DNA of 64,000 nucleotides. Origin: Algihabitans sp965233705. GTDB taxonomy: Bacteria > Pseudomonadota > Alphaproteobacteria > Kiloniellales > DSM-21159. The DNA is taken from positions 744,001-808,000 of the forward strand of contig CBDDTF010000003.1 of the NCBI GenBank assembly GCA_965233705.1. The letters are read 5' to 3'. The notes under the pieces were generated by a model. It was not told the origin of the DNA. It did not search any database and worked only from the letters and a program-made list of their open reading frames with translations. Position 1 is the first letter of the stretch, and the number at the start of each line of letters is the position of its first letter. Below, piece after piece: positions 23,039-32,861 of this stretch. The translations under genes were made by a program, and so were the position numbers.

Positions 23039-23488
23039 ATGATCCGTCTGCTCGTTCTGCTCGCGACTTTGCTGCTCGCCGCGCCGGCCCTGGCGCAGGG
23101 GGGCGACCTGCCGGTGGTGCCGCTGCGCATCGTCACGGCCGACGGGGCCCGCCACGACTTCCGGGTCGAGCTGGCGCGCACGCCGGACGAACAGGCGCAG
23201 GGGCTGATGTTCCGGCGGGAGCTGGCGGCGGATCGCGGGATGCTCTTCGTCAACCGCCGGCCGCGGGTGGCGAACTTCTGGATGAAGAACACCTTCATCC
23301 CGTTGGACATGATCTGGATCGGGCACGACTGGACGATTCTGGGCGCCCACGAGCGGGCCGTGCCCCAGTCCACCGCCCTGATCTCCTCCAACCTGCCGGT
23401 CAAGGCGGTGCTGGAGGTGCCCGGCGGCACGGTGGAGCGCCTGGGCCTGGCGCCCGGCGACCGGGTCGAGGTCGACGGCCTGAATTGA
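23039..23488 (+). CDS. DUF192 secreted protein
   Basis: A 149-aa exported protein with signal peptide MIRLLVLLATLLLAAPALAQ. The DUF192 core follows: LARTPDEQAQGLMFRREL, NFWMKNTFIPLDMIWIG and the C-terminal VLEVPGGTVERLGLAPGD. The family is common in bacteria and archaea and has no settled function. The gap before it (22908-23038) holds a short 13-bp tandem repeat (GCGGGCGGGTTT type). Confidence 0.88.
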   Translation: MIRLLVLLATLLLAAPALAQGGDLPVVPLRIVTADGARHDFRVELARTPDEQAQGLMFRRELAADRGMLFVNRRPRVANFWMKNTFIPLDMIWIGHDWTILGAHERAVPQSTALISSNLPVKAVLEVPGGTVERLGLAPGDRVEVDGLN

Positions 23489-23549
23489 GGCGGAAGGCCG
23501 TCAAGCCGCTGCGTCAGCGTGCAAAGAGGACCTTGTAACCAACTGAGAA

Positions 23550-23867
23550 TCAGGCTTCCGGGCCGGCTGCCTGAGCCTGCTCCAGGGGGCGCCAGCCCTC
23601 GCCGGCGGCCATCAGGCAGCTCAGGCCGCTCGGCGAGGTGACGATGATCGTCCAGGTGCCGTCCTCGCCGCTGGAGAGGACCTCGATCAGCCCGCCGGTG
23701 TTGGTGACGCCCAGTGCGACAGGGGCCTCGCTGTACTTGCCCGAGAGGTGCTGCAGGACCTCGTCGCGCTGCTTGCAGGTCGCCGGGGCGGCCTCGGCGT
23801 CCTGGGCGCCGGTCAGCGCGGCGGCCAGGCCGGAGGCGAGGGCGGCAAGGGTGAACAGTCGGCGCAT
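23550..23867 (-). CDS. Conserved hypothetical secreted protein
   Basis: A 105-aa protein with a signal peptide (MRRLFTLAALASGLAAALTG, cleavage near AEA). The mature part has two cysteines (ATCKQRDEVLQHLSGKYSEA and SGLSCLMAAGEGW) that could form a disulfide, and a WTIIVTSP strand between them. It resembles small exported proteins of unknown function seen in alphaproteobacteria. The ATG at 23867 follows GGAGGA at 5 nt, which decides the start. Confidence 0.75.
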   Translation of the reverse strand: MRRLFTLAALASGLAAALTGAQDAEAAPATCKQRDEVLQHLSGKYSEAPVALGVTNTGGLIEVLSSGEDGTWTIIVTSPSGLSCLMAAGEGWRPLEQAQAAGPEA

Positions 23868-23937
23868 GGCGGGTCCTCCGCAAGAGACCGCGACTCGCTC
23901 CAACAGCAGAGCGCGAAGTCAGTTTCCGTCGAGAGAG

Positions 23938-24000
23938 GTTAACGCCGCCCTAAAGGACTTGCGCCGACTTCGCGATTACATCGCCGACAACTTGGCCGAG
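23938..24000 (+). pseudogene. Possible ParE/RelE-type toxin remnant
   Basis: One frame reads VNAALKDLRRLRDYIADNLA, which resembles the N-terminal helices of ParE-type toxins (pattern AL.DL..IRDYIA). There is no start codon, the rest of the domain is missing, and the frame runs into the 3' end of the opposing methyltransferase gene. The call rests on one short segment only. Confidence 0.25.
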
Positions 24001-24008
24001 GCCAGGGC

Positions 24009-24665
24009 TCAGCGCACCCGCGCCAGGGTGAGGCCGTCGCCGATCGGCACCAGGGAGAGGGAGATGCGGCGGTCGGCGTGCAGGGCCAGGTTGAGCGCGC
24101 GAATCGCCTTGGTGTCCGCGTCCTGCTTGTCGGGATCGACGACGCTGCCGCCCCACAGCACGTTGTCGAACAGGATCAGGCCGCCGGGCCGGACCAGCTT
24201 CAGGCCGGCCTCGTAGTAGGCGCCGTAGTTCTCCTTGTCGGCGTCGATGAACATCAGGTCGAAGCGCCGCCCCTCGTCCTGCAGCGCCGCCAGGGTGTCC
24301 AGCGCCGGGGCGAGGCGCAGGTCGACGCGCTCGGCCACCCCCGCCTCGGTCCAGAAGCGCCGCGCCATGGCCGTGTAGTCCGCGCTCAGGTCGCAGCAGA
24401 CCAGCCGCGCGTCGGCCGGCATGGCCAGCGCCATGGCCAGCGCCGAATAGCCGGTGAAGGTGCCGACCTCCAGATAGCTGCGCGCGCCGGTCAGCTCGGC
24501 GAGGAGCTGCATGAACTGGCCCTGCTCGGGCGAGATCTGCATGCCGTCGCCGGGCCCCGCCGCCGTTTCCCGGCGCAGCCGGTAGAGGATCTCCGGCTCG
24601 CGCAGGGAGACCTGCAGCAGGTAGTCGTGCAGGGCGTCGGTCATGCCGAGGGTGCGCGGGGACAT
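24009..24665 (-). CDS. SAM-dependent O-methyltransferase (caffeoyl-CoA OMT family)
   Basis: A 218-aa class I methyltransferase. SAM-binding motif I is SYLEVGTFTGYSALAMALAM (about residues 64-83), followed by the metal-binding FDLMFIDADKENYGAYYEA (about 133-151) and ILFDNVLWGGSV. The family methylates catechol-type substrates with a divalent metal. The ATG at 24665 has GGAG 7 nt upstream. It is followed leftward by no clear partner. Confidence 0.9.
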   Translation of the reverse strand: MSPRTLGMTDALHDYLLQVSLREPEILYRLRRETAAGPGDGMQISPEQGQFMQLLAELTGARSYLEVGTFTGYSALAMALAMPADARLVCCDLSADYTAMARRFWTEAGVAERVDLRLAPALDTLAALQDEGRRFDLMFIDADKENYGAYYEAGLKLVRPGGLILFDNVLWGGSVVDPDKQDADTKAIRALNLALHADRRISLSLVPIGDGLTLARVR

Positions 24666-24726
24666 GGGCTGACTCCGGTAAGGGGACGGCTCCGATAGGA
24701 GGCCGGTGGTAGGCCAGGCCGGCCGC

Positions 24727-26370
<1,644 letters not shown>

Positions 26371-26486
26371 GAAGGCCCTAGCCTGTCGGGTGAGTTCCTG
26401 TCGGGTGAGTTTCTGGGCCAGATGTAGCTCAGGCGGCGGCGCGATTAAAGATTGGCCGCGGCCGGCGGTCGCTGGCGTCTGCGGCT

Positions 26487-26514
26487 TTGCCGGCCTATCT
26501 GACAGTGATATAAG
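26487..26514 (+). promoter_or_regulatory. Candidate sigma-70-type promoter for tRNA-Pro
   Basis: TTGCCG (-35) and TATAAG (-10) are separated by 16 bp and lie about 75 bp upstream of tRNA-Pro. The rest of 26371-26588 shows a 15-bp duplication (CTGTCGGGTGAGTT) near prfC and no gene. Confidence 0.5.
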
Positions 26515-26588
26515 CGCCCTGCGGTCGCCGGACGGCGGCCGGGCCGTGGGCCAAAACGTGGGTCGGGGCGCCGGCCGGAACCGAGAAG

Positions 26589-26665
<77 letters not shown>

Positions 26666-26757
26666 TCGCCCGCCGGCCGCGTCGGGTCTCTTGAAGAACG
26701 TCCGTTGCGTCATGTCCCTTGAGTGCAAGTCAGCCAGCGAGTAGCCGAGAAACCGCC

Positions 26758-27063
26758 ATGCAGGTGCGCATCTACCGAAGCCCCAAGACGGCGACCCAGT
26801 CGGGCCGCGCCAACACCAAGCGCTGGGTCCTGGAGTTCGAGCCGCAGCAGCAGCGCCGCATCGAGCCGCTGATGGGCTGGACCGCCTCGGGCGACACGCG
26901 CCAGCAGCTCCGCCTCTTCTTCGACAGTGAGGAGGAGGCCGTCGACTATGCCAAGCGCCACGGCTACATGTACACCCTGGAGCGGCCGCACGAGCGCCAG
27001 GTTCGCCCCAAGGCCTATGCCGACAACTTCAAGTACGACCGCCTGCTGCGCTGGACCCATTAG
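26758..27063 (+). CDS. NDUFS4-like ETC complex I subunit
   Basis: A 101-aa protein homologous to the 18-kDa NDUFS4 (AQDQ) accessory subunit of respiratory complex I: MQVRIYRSPKTATQSGRANT, KRWVLEFEP, GWTASGDTRQQLRLFF and KAYADNFKYDRLLRWTH at the C-terminus. Such short homologues occur in alphaproteobacteria and support the taxonomic placement. It lies alone between two tRNA genes. Confidence 0.92.
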   Translation: MQVRIYRSPKTATQSGRANTKRWVLEFEPQQQRRIEPLMGWTASGDTRQQLRLFFDSEEEAVDYAKRHGYMYTLERPHERQVRPKAYADNFKYDRLLRWTH

Positions 27064-27221
27064 AGCAGGGGCCCCGGTCGCACGGCGCCGCCGCGCCTCT
27101 GGTCCCTGGCGCCGCCGCGCGCTACAACCGGGGCTAGGCTCGGTCCGCCGGCCTCAGGCAGGCGGACCGGGTAGGCGGACCAGAAAGGCCGACCGGACAG
27201 GCGGGCCCTGGCGGTCTCCAA

Positions 27222-27298
27222 GCGCCCGTAGCTCAGTCGGATAGAGCAGGTGCCTTCTAAGCATCAGGTCGCAGGTTCGAATCCTGCCGGGCGCGCCA
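27222..27298 (+). tRNA. tRNA-Arg (UCU)
   Basis: A 77-nt cloverleaf. The acceptor stem GCGCCCG pairs with CGGGCGC, the anticodon stem GGTGC/GCATC encloses the loop CTTCTAA with anticodon TCT, and the T-arm has GGTTCGAATCC. CCA is encoded. The following AAATTTTT may assist termination. Confidence 0.97.
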
Positions 27299-27572
27299 AA
27301 TTTTTCAATGTGTTAGCGTTGTTTCTTGCGACGGAGCGGGAGCGGTTTTCCCGGCAGGGTCTCGACTCGTCGCGATGCCCCCTGGCACGGCGGCCGCCGC
27401 CGGGGCGGGCAGGCGGCTGGGTTTCGCGCCCTCCCGCCCAGCACCGCTTGCTGTGCGCCCCTTCGCGGACTTATGACCTAAGCTTCGCGCCGGACCGGAT
27501 GCGGCGGGGGCAGCCGGCCCGGCCGGCAGAACGGCGGCAGACAAGAAGAGCGCAGCCCGGAGGGAGCAGACG

Positions 27573-27923
27573 ATGCGTGAGTGGAAGGTGAGGCGCCCGG
27601 TGATGGCGGCGCTGGTTTCGGCCGTGGCCGGCGCGGGGCTGCTGGGCCTGGCGGCGGGCGCGGCGGCGGCCGACCTGCCGGAGGTGAGCGCGCCCGACTT
27701 TGCGCGCGCCGACGCCGTGGTCGAGTCGCTGGAGGCCATGCAGGCCGCGATCGAGGAGGTCAAGGCGCAGGAGGGCTGGCGGGCCCTGCGCGCGCTGGAC
27801 GAGTGCGCCACGGCGCAGCAGTTGATCGAGGAGCAGGTCACCGCGACGGCCTACGAGGCGGCCGGCGGCGAGCGGCTCTGGCGGCTGTGCCAGCGGCGCT
27901 ACGCCGGGCTGCAGCTCCACTGA
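27573..27923 (+). CDS. Hypothetical secreted protein with helical mature part
   Basis: A 116-aa protein with a signal peptide (about residues 1-33, ending GAAAADLP). The mature part is predicted helical and acidic, with two cysteines (ALDECATAQQL and RLCQRRYAG). GGAGGG lies 8 nt before the ATG. No family is recognised. It is convergent with modC, with a 12-bp tandem repeat between them. The region 27299-27572 upstream shows no gene. Confidence 0.6.
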   Translation: MREWKVRRPVMAALVSAVAGAGLLGLAAGAAAADLPEVSAPDFARADAVVESLEAMQAAIEEVKAQEGWRALRALDECATAQQLIEEQVTATAYEAAGGERLWRLCQRRYAGLQLH

Positions 27924-27938
27924 GCCGGCGCGGCCGCC

Positions 27939-27984
27939 CGGGGCTTCATCCGGGGCTTCATCCGGGGCTTCATCCGGGGCTTCA
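27939..27984. repeat. 12-bp tandem repeat reaching the modC stop
   Basis: Just under four copies of CGGGGCTTCATC between two convergent genes; the last, partial copy supplies the modC TGA (as TCA on the plus strand). Copy-number change could therefore move the modC end. Confidence 0.75.
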
Positions 27985-29121
27985 GTCCTCGGTCTCGGCG
28001 GCCGGCCGGTCCAGAAAGCGGCCGCCGGCGGCCGGTCGGCCGAGGGCGTGGCGGTCGATGGCCGCCGACTTCACCAGGGCATAGACCTGCCGGCCCGGGG
28101 CGAGGTCGAGCTGGCGCCGGGCCCGCGCGGTGATGCGCGCCCACAGCGGCGCGCCGCCGACGTCCAGGCGCACGTCGACCTGGGCGCCGCCCTCGCTGCC
28201 GAGGTCGACCACCCGCGCCGGGAAGACGTTCTGGATCGACAGCCCCTCGGGCCGCCGCAGGGACAGCGCCACGTCGCGCGCCCGGATGCGCAGGCGCAGG
28301 GGCGTGCCGGCGGCGACGTCGAGCCGCGGCACGACCAGCCGGCCGCCGGCGAAGACCAGCTCGCTGAGCTCGTCCTCGGCATCGTGGCGTTCCAGCCTGG
28401 CGGCGATCACCGTGCCGGCCTCGTAGCGGCCGGTCAGCGGGCGCAGGTCGAGCCGGCTGGTCAGCTCCTCCACCGGGCCGCTGGCGACCAGCCGGCCGTC
28501 GGAGACCAGCGCCAGGGTGTCCGCCAGGCGCACGATCTCCTCCATGGCGTGGCTGACGTAGACGATCGGCAGGTCCAGCTCGTCGCGCAGCCGCTCGATG
28601 AAGGGCAGCACCTCCTGCTTGCGCGCCTGGTCCAGGCTGGCCAGCGGTTCGTCCATCAGCAGCAGCCGCGGGTTGGCGAGCAGCGCCCGGCCGAGCGCCA
28701 CGCGCTGCTTCTCGCCGCCGGACAGCGCGCCGGGACGGCGGCTGAGCAGTGGCGCCAGGCCGAGCAGGTCGCTGACCTCCTGCAGGCCGATCCGGCGCGC
28801 CGCCGCCGGCGCCCGGCGCCAGCCGTACAGCAGGTTGTCGCGCACCTTCAGATGGGGAAACAGTCGGCCTTCCTGAAAGACGTAGCCGATGCGCCGGCGG
28901 TGCGGCGGCAGGTCGATGCCGGCGGCGCTGTCGAACAGCACCTCGCCGCGCAGCACGATCCGCCCGCGGTCGGGCCGCAGCAGGCCGGCCAGCATGTTGA
29001 CCAGGGAGGTCTTGCCGGCGCCGGAGCGGCCGAACAGCGCCACCACGCCCTCGCTCGGGCAGGTCAGCTCCGCCTGCAGCCGCAGCGCGCCGAGGCGCTT
29101 GTCCAGCGAGAGCTCCAGCAT
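27982..29121 (-). CDS. modC: Molybdate ABC transporter ATP-binding protein
   Basis: A 379-aa ATPase: Walker A LFGRSGAGKTSLV (about residues 29-41), signature GALSGGEKQRVALGRALL, Walker B LLLMDEPLASLD, and H-loop VYVSHAMEEI. A C-terminal Mop/TOBE domain (about residues 290-360, GLSIQNVFPARVVDLGSE) matches molybdate-binding regulatory domains typical of ModC. The start overlaps the modB stop by 1 bp (TGATG). It powers molybdate import needed for the Mo hydroxylase encoded at 10-14 kb. Confidence 0.94.
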   Translation of the reverse strand: MLELSLDKRLGALRLQAELTCPSEGVVALFGRSGAGKTSLVNMLAGLLRPDRGRIVLRGEVLFDSAAGIDLPPHRRRIGYVFQEGRLFPHLKVRDNLLYGWRRAPAAARRIGLQEVSDLLGLAPLLSRRPGALSGGEKQRVALGRALLANPRLLLMDEPLASLDQARKQEVLPFIERLRDELDLPIVYVSHAMEEIVRLADTLALVSDGRLVASGPVEELTSRLDLRPLTGRYEAGTVIAARLERHDAEDELSELVFAGGRLVVPRLDVAAGTPLRLRIRARDVALSLRRPEGLSIQNVFPARVVDLGSEGGAQVDVRLDVGGAPLWARITARARRQLDLAPGRQVYALVKSAAIDRHALGRPAAGGRFLDRPAAETED

Positions 29122-29813
29122 CAGCCGCCGAGCCGCGCCTGCAGGCGGCGGGCCAGCAGCTCGGAGCCGGCCAGCGCGAGCAGCGCCAGTAGCACCGAGA
29201 CCACCGCCAGGCGCAGCGCGCCGGCCTCGCCGTCGGGAGTCTGGGTATAGGTGTAGAGCGCCAGCGGCAGGGTGCGGGTCTCGCCGGGGATGTTGGACAC
29301 GAAGGTGATGGTCGCGCCGAACTCCCCTAGCGAGCGGGCGAAGCCCAGGATCGCGGCGGTCAGCAGGCCGGGCGCCATAAGCGGCAGGGTGACGGTGGCG
29401 AAGACCTGCCAGGGCGGCGCGCCCAGGGTGCGGGCCGCGGCCTCCAGCTTGCGGTCGACCGTCTCCAGCGACAGGCGCATGGCGCGCACCATCAGCGGGA
29501 AGGCCATGACGGCCGAGGCGACGGCCGCGCCTTGCCAGGTGAAGGCGACGGTGACGTCGAACCAGGCGTCGAGCAGGCGGCCCAGCGGCCCGTTGCGCCC
29601 CAGCGCCACCAGCAGGGCATAGCCGACCACCACCGGCGGGACCACCAGCGGCAGGTGCACCAGCCCGTCGAGCAGCAGCTTGCCGGGGAAGTCGCGGCGC
29701 GCCAGCAGCCAGGCCGCGCCCAGCGCCGGCAGCAGCCCGCCCAGCACGCTCCACAGCGCGACGCGCAGGGACAGCTCGATCGCCGTGATCTCGGCGGGCG
29801 CCAGGTCGAGCAT
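29121..29813 (-). CDS. modB: Molybdate ABC transporter permease
   Basis: A 230-aa membrane protein with five to six hydrophobic segments and the EAA-loop EAAARTLGAPPWQVFATVTL. LGEFGATITFVSNIPGETRT near the C-terminus is the usual ModB signature. It overlaps modC by 1 bp and follows modA by 3 bp, so modABC is one operon. Confidence 0.94.
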   Translation of the reverse strand: MLDLAPAEITAIELSLRVALWSVLGGLLPALGAAWLLARRDFPGKLLLDGLVHLPLVVPPVVVGYALLVALGRNGPLGRLLDAWFDVTVAFTWQGAAVASAVMAFPLMVRAMRLSLETVDRKLEAAARTLGAPPWQVFATVTLPLMAPGLLTAAILGFARSLGEFGATITFVSNIPGETRTLPLALYTYTQTPDGEAGALRLAVVSVLLALLALAGSELLARRLQARLGG

Positions 29814-29816
29814 GTC

Positions 29817-30605
29817 TCAGCCGGCCGGCGGCGGCGGGGCGACGAGGGTGAAGCCGTACCGGGCGAAGACGTCGCGGGTCTGCGCGCCGACCAGGAAGCG
29901 CAGGAAGACGGCGGCGGCCGGATGCCGGCTGTCGGCGGTGACGGCGGCCGGGTAGCGGATTGGCGCGTGGCTTTCGGCCGGCAGGGTGGCGACCACCTCG
30001 ACCGCGTCGAGCCGCGCGGCGTCGGTGGCGTAGACCAACCCGGCCGGCGTCTCGCCGCGCGCGACCAGGGCCAGGGCGGCGCGCACGTCGGAGGCGCGGG
30101 CCAGCTTCGGCGCCACCGCCTGCCACTGGCCGAGGCTGGTCAGCGCCTGCTTGGCGTAGATCCCGGCCGGCACGTGGTCCGGATCGCCCACCGCCAGGCG
30201 CCCGTCGCCGAGCGCCGCGGCCAGGTCGCAGCCGGCGCCGGGGTCGCAGGCGAAGCCGCTGCCGGCGGCGGCAATCAGGACCAGCGCGTTGCCCAGCAGA
30301 TCGAAGCGGCTGTCCGCGCGCAGCGCCCCCTGTCGTTCCAGATGGTCCATCCAGGCGACGTTGGCGGAGATGTAGAGGTCGGCCGGCGCGCCGGCGGCGA
30401 TCTGCCTGGCCAGGGTCGAGGAGGCGGCGAAGGAGGCGGTGGTGGCGACGCCGCTTTCCGCCTCGAACGCGGCCAGCAGCTCGCTCAGCGCGTCGGTCGT
30501 GCTGGCCGCGGCGAAGACGGTCAGGCGCTCCCCCGCAACGGCGTGCTGCAGGGGGGCCGCCAGCAGCAGCGCGAAGAGCGCGGCGCGGACCAGCAGGCGT
30601 GCCAT
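29817..30605 (-). CDS. modA: Molybdate-binding periplasmic protein
   Basis: A 262-aa binding protein with signal peptide MARLLVRAALFALLLAAPLQ (cleavage near AVAGE). Ligand-site features typical of ModA are AAASTTDAL (Ser/Thr contacting oxyanion), SFAASSTLARQI, and the later DPDHVPAGIYAKQAL and GLVYATDA. The ATG at 30605 has CGGAGGT just upstream. It is the first gene of modABC, downstream of a ModE-like operator. Confidence 0.93.
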   Translation of the reverse strand: MARLLVRAALFALLLAAPLQHAVAGERLTVFAAASTTDALSELLAAFEAESGVATTASFAASSTLARQIAAGAPADLYISANVAWMDHLERQGALRADSRFDLLGNALVLIAAAGSGFACDPGAGCDLAAALGDGRLAVGDPDHVPAGIYAKQALTSLGQWQAVAPKLARASDVRAALALVARGETPAGLVYATDAARLDAVEVVATLPAESHAPIRYPAAVTADSRHPAAAVFLRFLVGAQTRDVFARYGFTLVAPPPPAG

Positions 30606-30655
30606 GGCGAACCTCCGGAGCGCGGGACGCGACGGTGCCGGTCGCGCCCCGATCT

Positions 30656-30679
30656 CGAAATATCGAAGCGGATATAACG
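30656..30679 (-). promoter_or_regulatory. Candidate ModE operator of modABC
   Basis: CGAAATAT, an 8-bp spacer and ATATAACG form an inverted repeat (6 of 8 positions per arm) 51-74 bp upstream of the modA start. ATATAACG/CGTTATAT is the half-site type bound by ModE when molybdate is plentiful, blocking modABC. The match is by eye to the known consensus. Confidence 0.6.
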
Positions 30680-30752
30680 TTCGCGATACTCCGGCAAATG
30701 CGCGGCGGGGGCAAGGGGGTTTCGGCGCGGCGTCCCTGGCACAGACGTTGGC

Positions 30753-30810
30753 CGGGCCGGGGCCGGGGCCGAATCGGGGCCGGGCCGGGGCCGAATCGGG
30801 GCCGGGCCGG
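30753..30810. repeat. 22-bp GC-rich tandem repeat upstream of modA
   Basis: About two and a half copies of a 22-bp unit built from GGGCCGGGGCCGAATCGG between the ModE-like gene and the modA promoter. It shows nested short inverted repeats (CCGAATCGG). Confidence 0.65.
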
Positions 30811-30871
30811 TCGCCGGAGGGAGCGCCGGAGCGGCGGCGGTGCCACCGCGCCATCGCTTTCCTTGCCCGTT

Positions 30872-31291
30872 CTATTCCGCTTCGTCGCTGGCCGGGCTGT
30901 CCCGGCCGCTCGGCGCCTCGGCCAGCAGCCGGGAGAAGTCCGCCAGGTCCCCGGCCACGGCCGCGGCCGCCTTCTCCTCCAGGGCGCGATAGCGGCCCAG
31001 CACCTCGCGGCCGAGCTCGGTGAGGCCGGCGCCGCCGCCGCCGCTGCCGCCGCGCGCGGCCTCGACCAGGGGGGCCGTGAAGCAGGCGTTCATCGTCTCC
31101 ACCAGCAGCCAGGCGCGGCGGTAGGACATGCCCATGGCCTTGGCGGCGCGGGTGATCGAGCCTTCCCGGTCGATGGCGTCGAGCAGGTCGGCCTTGCCGG
31201 GTCCCATGGCGATGGCCTGGCCGAGCAGGACGCGCAGACGCGGCCCCTCGGCCGCTCCGGTCCTGCTCTTATGGGGCCCGGTGCCGGACAT
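30872..31291 (-). CDS. ModE-like winged-helix regulator without a molybdate-binding domain
   Basis: A 139-aa protein matching the N-terminal DNA-binding half of ModE: LLDAIDREGSITRAAKAMGM (helix-turn-helix, about residues 36-55), SYRRAWLLVETMN, and GLTELGREVLGRYRALEEKA. Full ModE adds two Mop domains that sense molybdate; here the protein stops after a short acidic tail. It could repress modABC, whose promoter is 270 bp downstream, but how it senses Mo is unclear. It starts 3 bp after metC, so it is likely co-transcribed. Confidence 0.85.
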   Translation of the reverse strand: MSGTGPHKSRTGAAEGPRLRVLLGQAIAMGPGKADLLDAIDREGSITRAAKAMGMSYRRAWLLVETMNACFTAPLVEAARGGSGGGGAGLTELGREVLGRYRALEEKAAAAVAGDLADFSRLLAEAPSGRDSPASDEAE

Positions 31292-31294
31292 GGC

Positions 31295-32518
31295 CTACTC
31301 CGCCGCGCGGGCCTGGGCGTTGAGGCGCTCGAAACCGGCTTCCAGGTCGGCGATCAGGTCGGCGGGGTCCTCCAGCCCGATATGCAGGCGCAGGGTGCGG
31401 CCCGCCGCCGCCCAGGCGGTGGCGCTGCGCATCTTCTCGACCGGACTGGGCACGATCAGGCTCTCGTAGCCGCCCCAGGAGTAGCCGAGCCCGAAGTAGG
31501 TCAGGCTGTCCACCATGGCCTCGACGGCCGCGGGCGGGAAGCCGGGCTTGAGGATCAGCCCGAACAGGCCGGTGGAGCCGTCGAAGTCGCGGGCGAAGAG
31601 TGCATGCTGCGGATGCGCGGGCAGGGCGGGGTGCAGCACCCGCTCGACCTCCGGGCGGTCCTGCAGCCAGCGCGCGACCTCCAGGGCGCTGGCCTCGTGG
31701 CGGCGCAGGCGCACCTCCAGGGTGCGGAAGCCGCGCAGCGCCAGGTAGGCCTCGTCGGCCGCCGCGGCGTAGCCGAGCTGGTCGCACTTGGCCCGGAGCT
31801 GACGCGCCGTCTCGCCGCGCGCCGCGACCAGACCGAGCATCACGTCGGAGTGGCCGCCGAGGTACTTCGTGCCGGCCTGGATCGAGACGTCGACCCCCTG
31901 TTCGAGCGGCCGGTAGAACAGCGGCGTCGCCCAGGTGTTGTCGAGGGCCGTCTTGATGCCGTGGGCGCGCGCCACCTCGACGTAGGCCGGCACGTCGCAG
32001 AGCTCGAAGGAGTGGGAGCCCGGCGTCTCCAGGTAGAGCAGCTTGGTGTTGGGCCGGATCAGCGCCGCGACGTCGCGGCCGAGCGCCGGGTCGAAGTAGC
32101 TGGTCTCGACGCCCAGCGGCTTGAGCAGTCCGTCGCAGGCCTTGCGCGCCGGCGCGTAGACGTTGTCGATCATCAGCACGTGGTCGCCCGCCTCGACGAA
32201 GGCGAGCAGGGTCAGCACGTTGGCCGCCAGGCCGGAGGGCAGCAGCAGACTGTCGTCGGCCCCCTCCAGGTCGCTCCAGGCCTGGCGCAGGGCGATGTGG
32301 GTCTCGGTCCCGAAGCGCCCGTACTGCACGAAGTCGGGCTCGCCGCGGCGTGCGGCCCCCTCGCGCAGGTCGGCCAGGCTGTCGAACAGGATCGTCGAGG
32401 CGCGCGCGACCGGCGGGTTGACGGTGCGGCCCCCCTGGGTCGTGAGGTTGCGGCCGGCGTGCGCCAGGCGCGTGGCGTGGGCAGCGGCGCGGGAGGGCTT
32501 GCGCGGGGTGTCGGGCAT
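31295..32518 (-). CDS. metC: Cystathionine beta-lyase (PLP-dependent)
   Basis: A 407-aa Cys/Met-metabolism PLP enzyme. The Schiff-base lysine lies in SIQAGTKYLGGHSDVMLG, and FVQYGRFGTETHIALRQA, ALDNTWATPLFYRPL and YSWGGYESLIVP are the family's other signatures; the WGGYESL form favours beta-lyase over gamma-synthase. It cleaves cystathionine to homocysteine. It leads a two-gene unit with the ModE-like regulator. Confidence 0.9.
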   Translation of the reverse strand: MPDTPRKPSRAAAHATRLAHAGRNLTTQGGRTVNPPVARASTILFDSLADLREGAARRGEPDFVQYGRFGTETHIALRQAWSDLEGADDSLLLPSGLAANVLTLLAFVEAGDHVLMIDNVYAPARKACDGLLKPLGVETSYFDPALGRDVAALIRPNTKLLYLETPGSHSFELCDVPAYVEVARAHGIKTALDNTWATPLFYRPLEQGVDVSIQAGTKYLGGHSDVMLGLVAARGETARQLRAKCDQLGYAAAADEAYLALRGFRTLEVRLRRHEASALEVARWLQDRPEVERVLHPALPAHPQHALFARDFDGSTGLFGLILKPGFPPAAVEAMVDSLTYFGLGYSWGGYESLIVPSPVEKMRSATAWAAAGRTLRLHIGLEDPADLIADLEAGFERLNAQARAAE

Positions 32519-32861
32519 GGACTCTCGCCTGTCGTGGTGGTGGATCGCGTCGTCGTTGTGACCCGCGCCGCGGCGCGGCGGCGGGCTCGCCGTGATACCA
32601 GCCGATCCGCGCCGCAAATGCAATTGGCGCCGATCTGCACGCAGCGGCGGGTTTACGCCGAAACAGGGGGCGGTCACTTGAGCCGGTCAAGAGATCGTAT
32701 ACAAGTAGCGCAATTGCCTTGCGGCCGCGAATGTTTCATCTTGACGCCAGCAGGTCGGCGCGAAAGGATATTTGCCCGTTGTGCGGTGCAATATTCGGCG
32801 CGGTGCCGGCCGCTCAGCCAAAGAGCGCTATAAGAGCGACGAACAGGGAAGGTCAAAGGCA
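32519..32861. other. Divergent intergenic region metC/aapJ with candidate aapJ promoter
   Basis: A 343-bp gap with no gene. TTGACG at 32741-32746 and AAGGAT at 32764-32769 (17-bp spacer) form a possible plus-strand promoter about 93 bp before aapJ; the -35 is good and the -10 poor. The strand around 32690-32720 (ATCGTATACAAG) is locally AT-rich and could bind a regulator. No SAM riboswitch pattern was recognised for metC. Confidence 0.4.

Noticed and set aside
27250..27591. 113-aa frame starting inside tRNA-Arg
   Set aside because: It begins in a tRNA gene and has low-complexity Arg/Pro content with no homology signs.
32519..32861. SAM-type riboswitch upstream of metC
   Set aside because: No recognisable SAM-I or SAM-II conserved core could be found on the minus strand.
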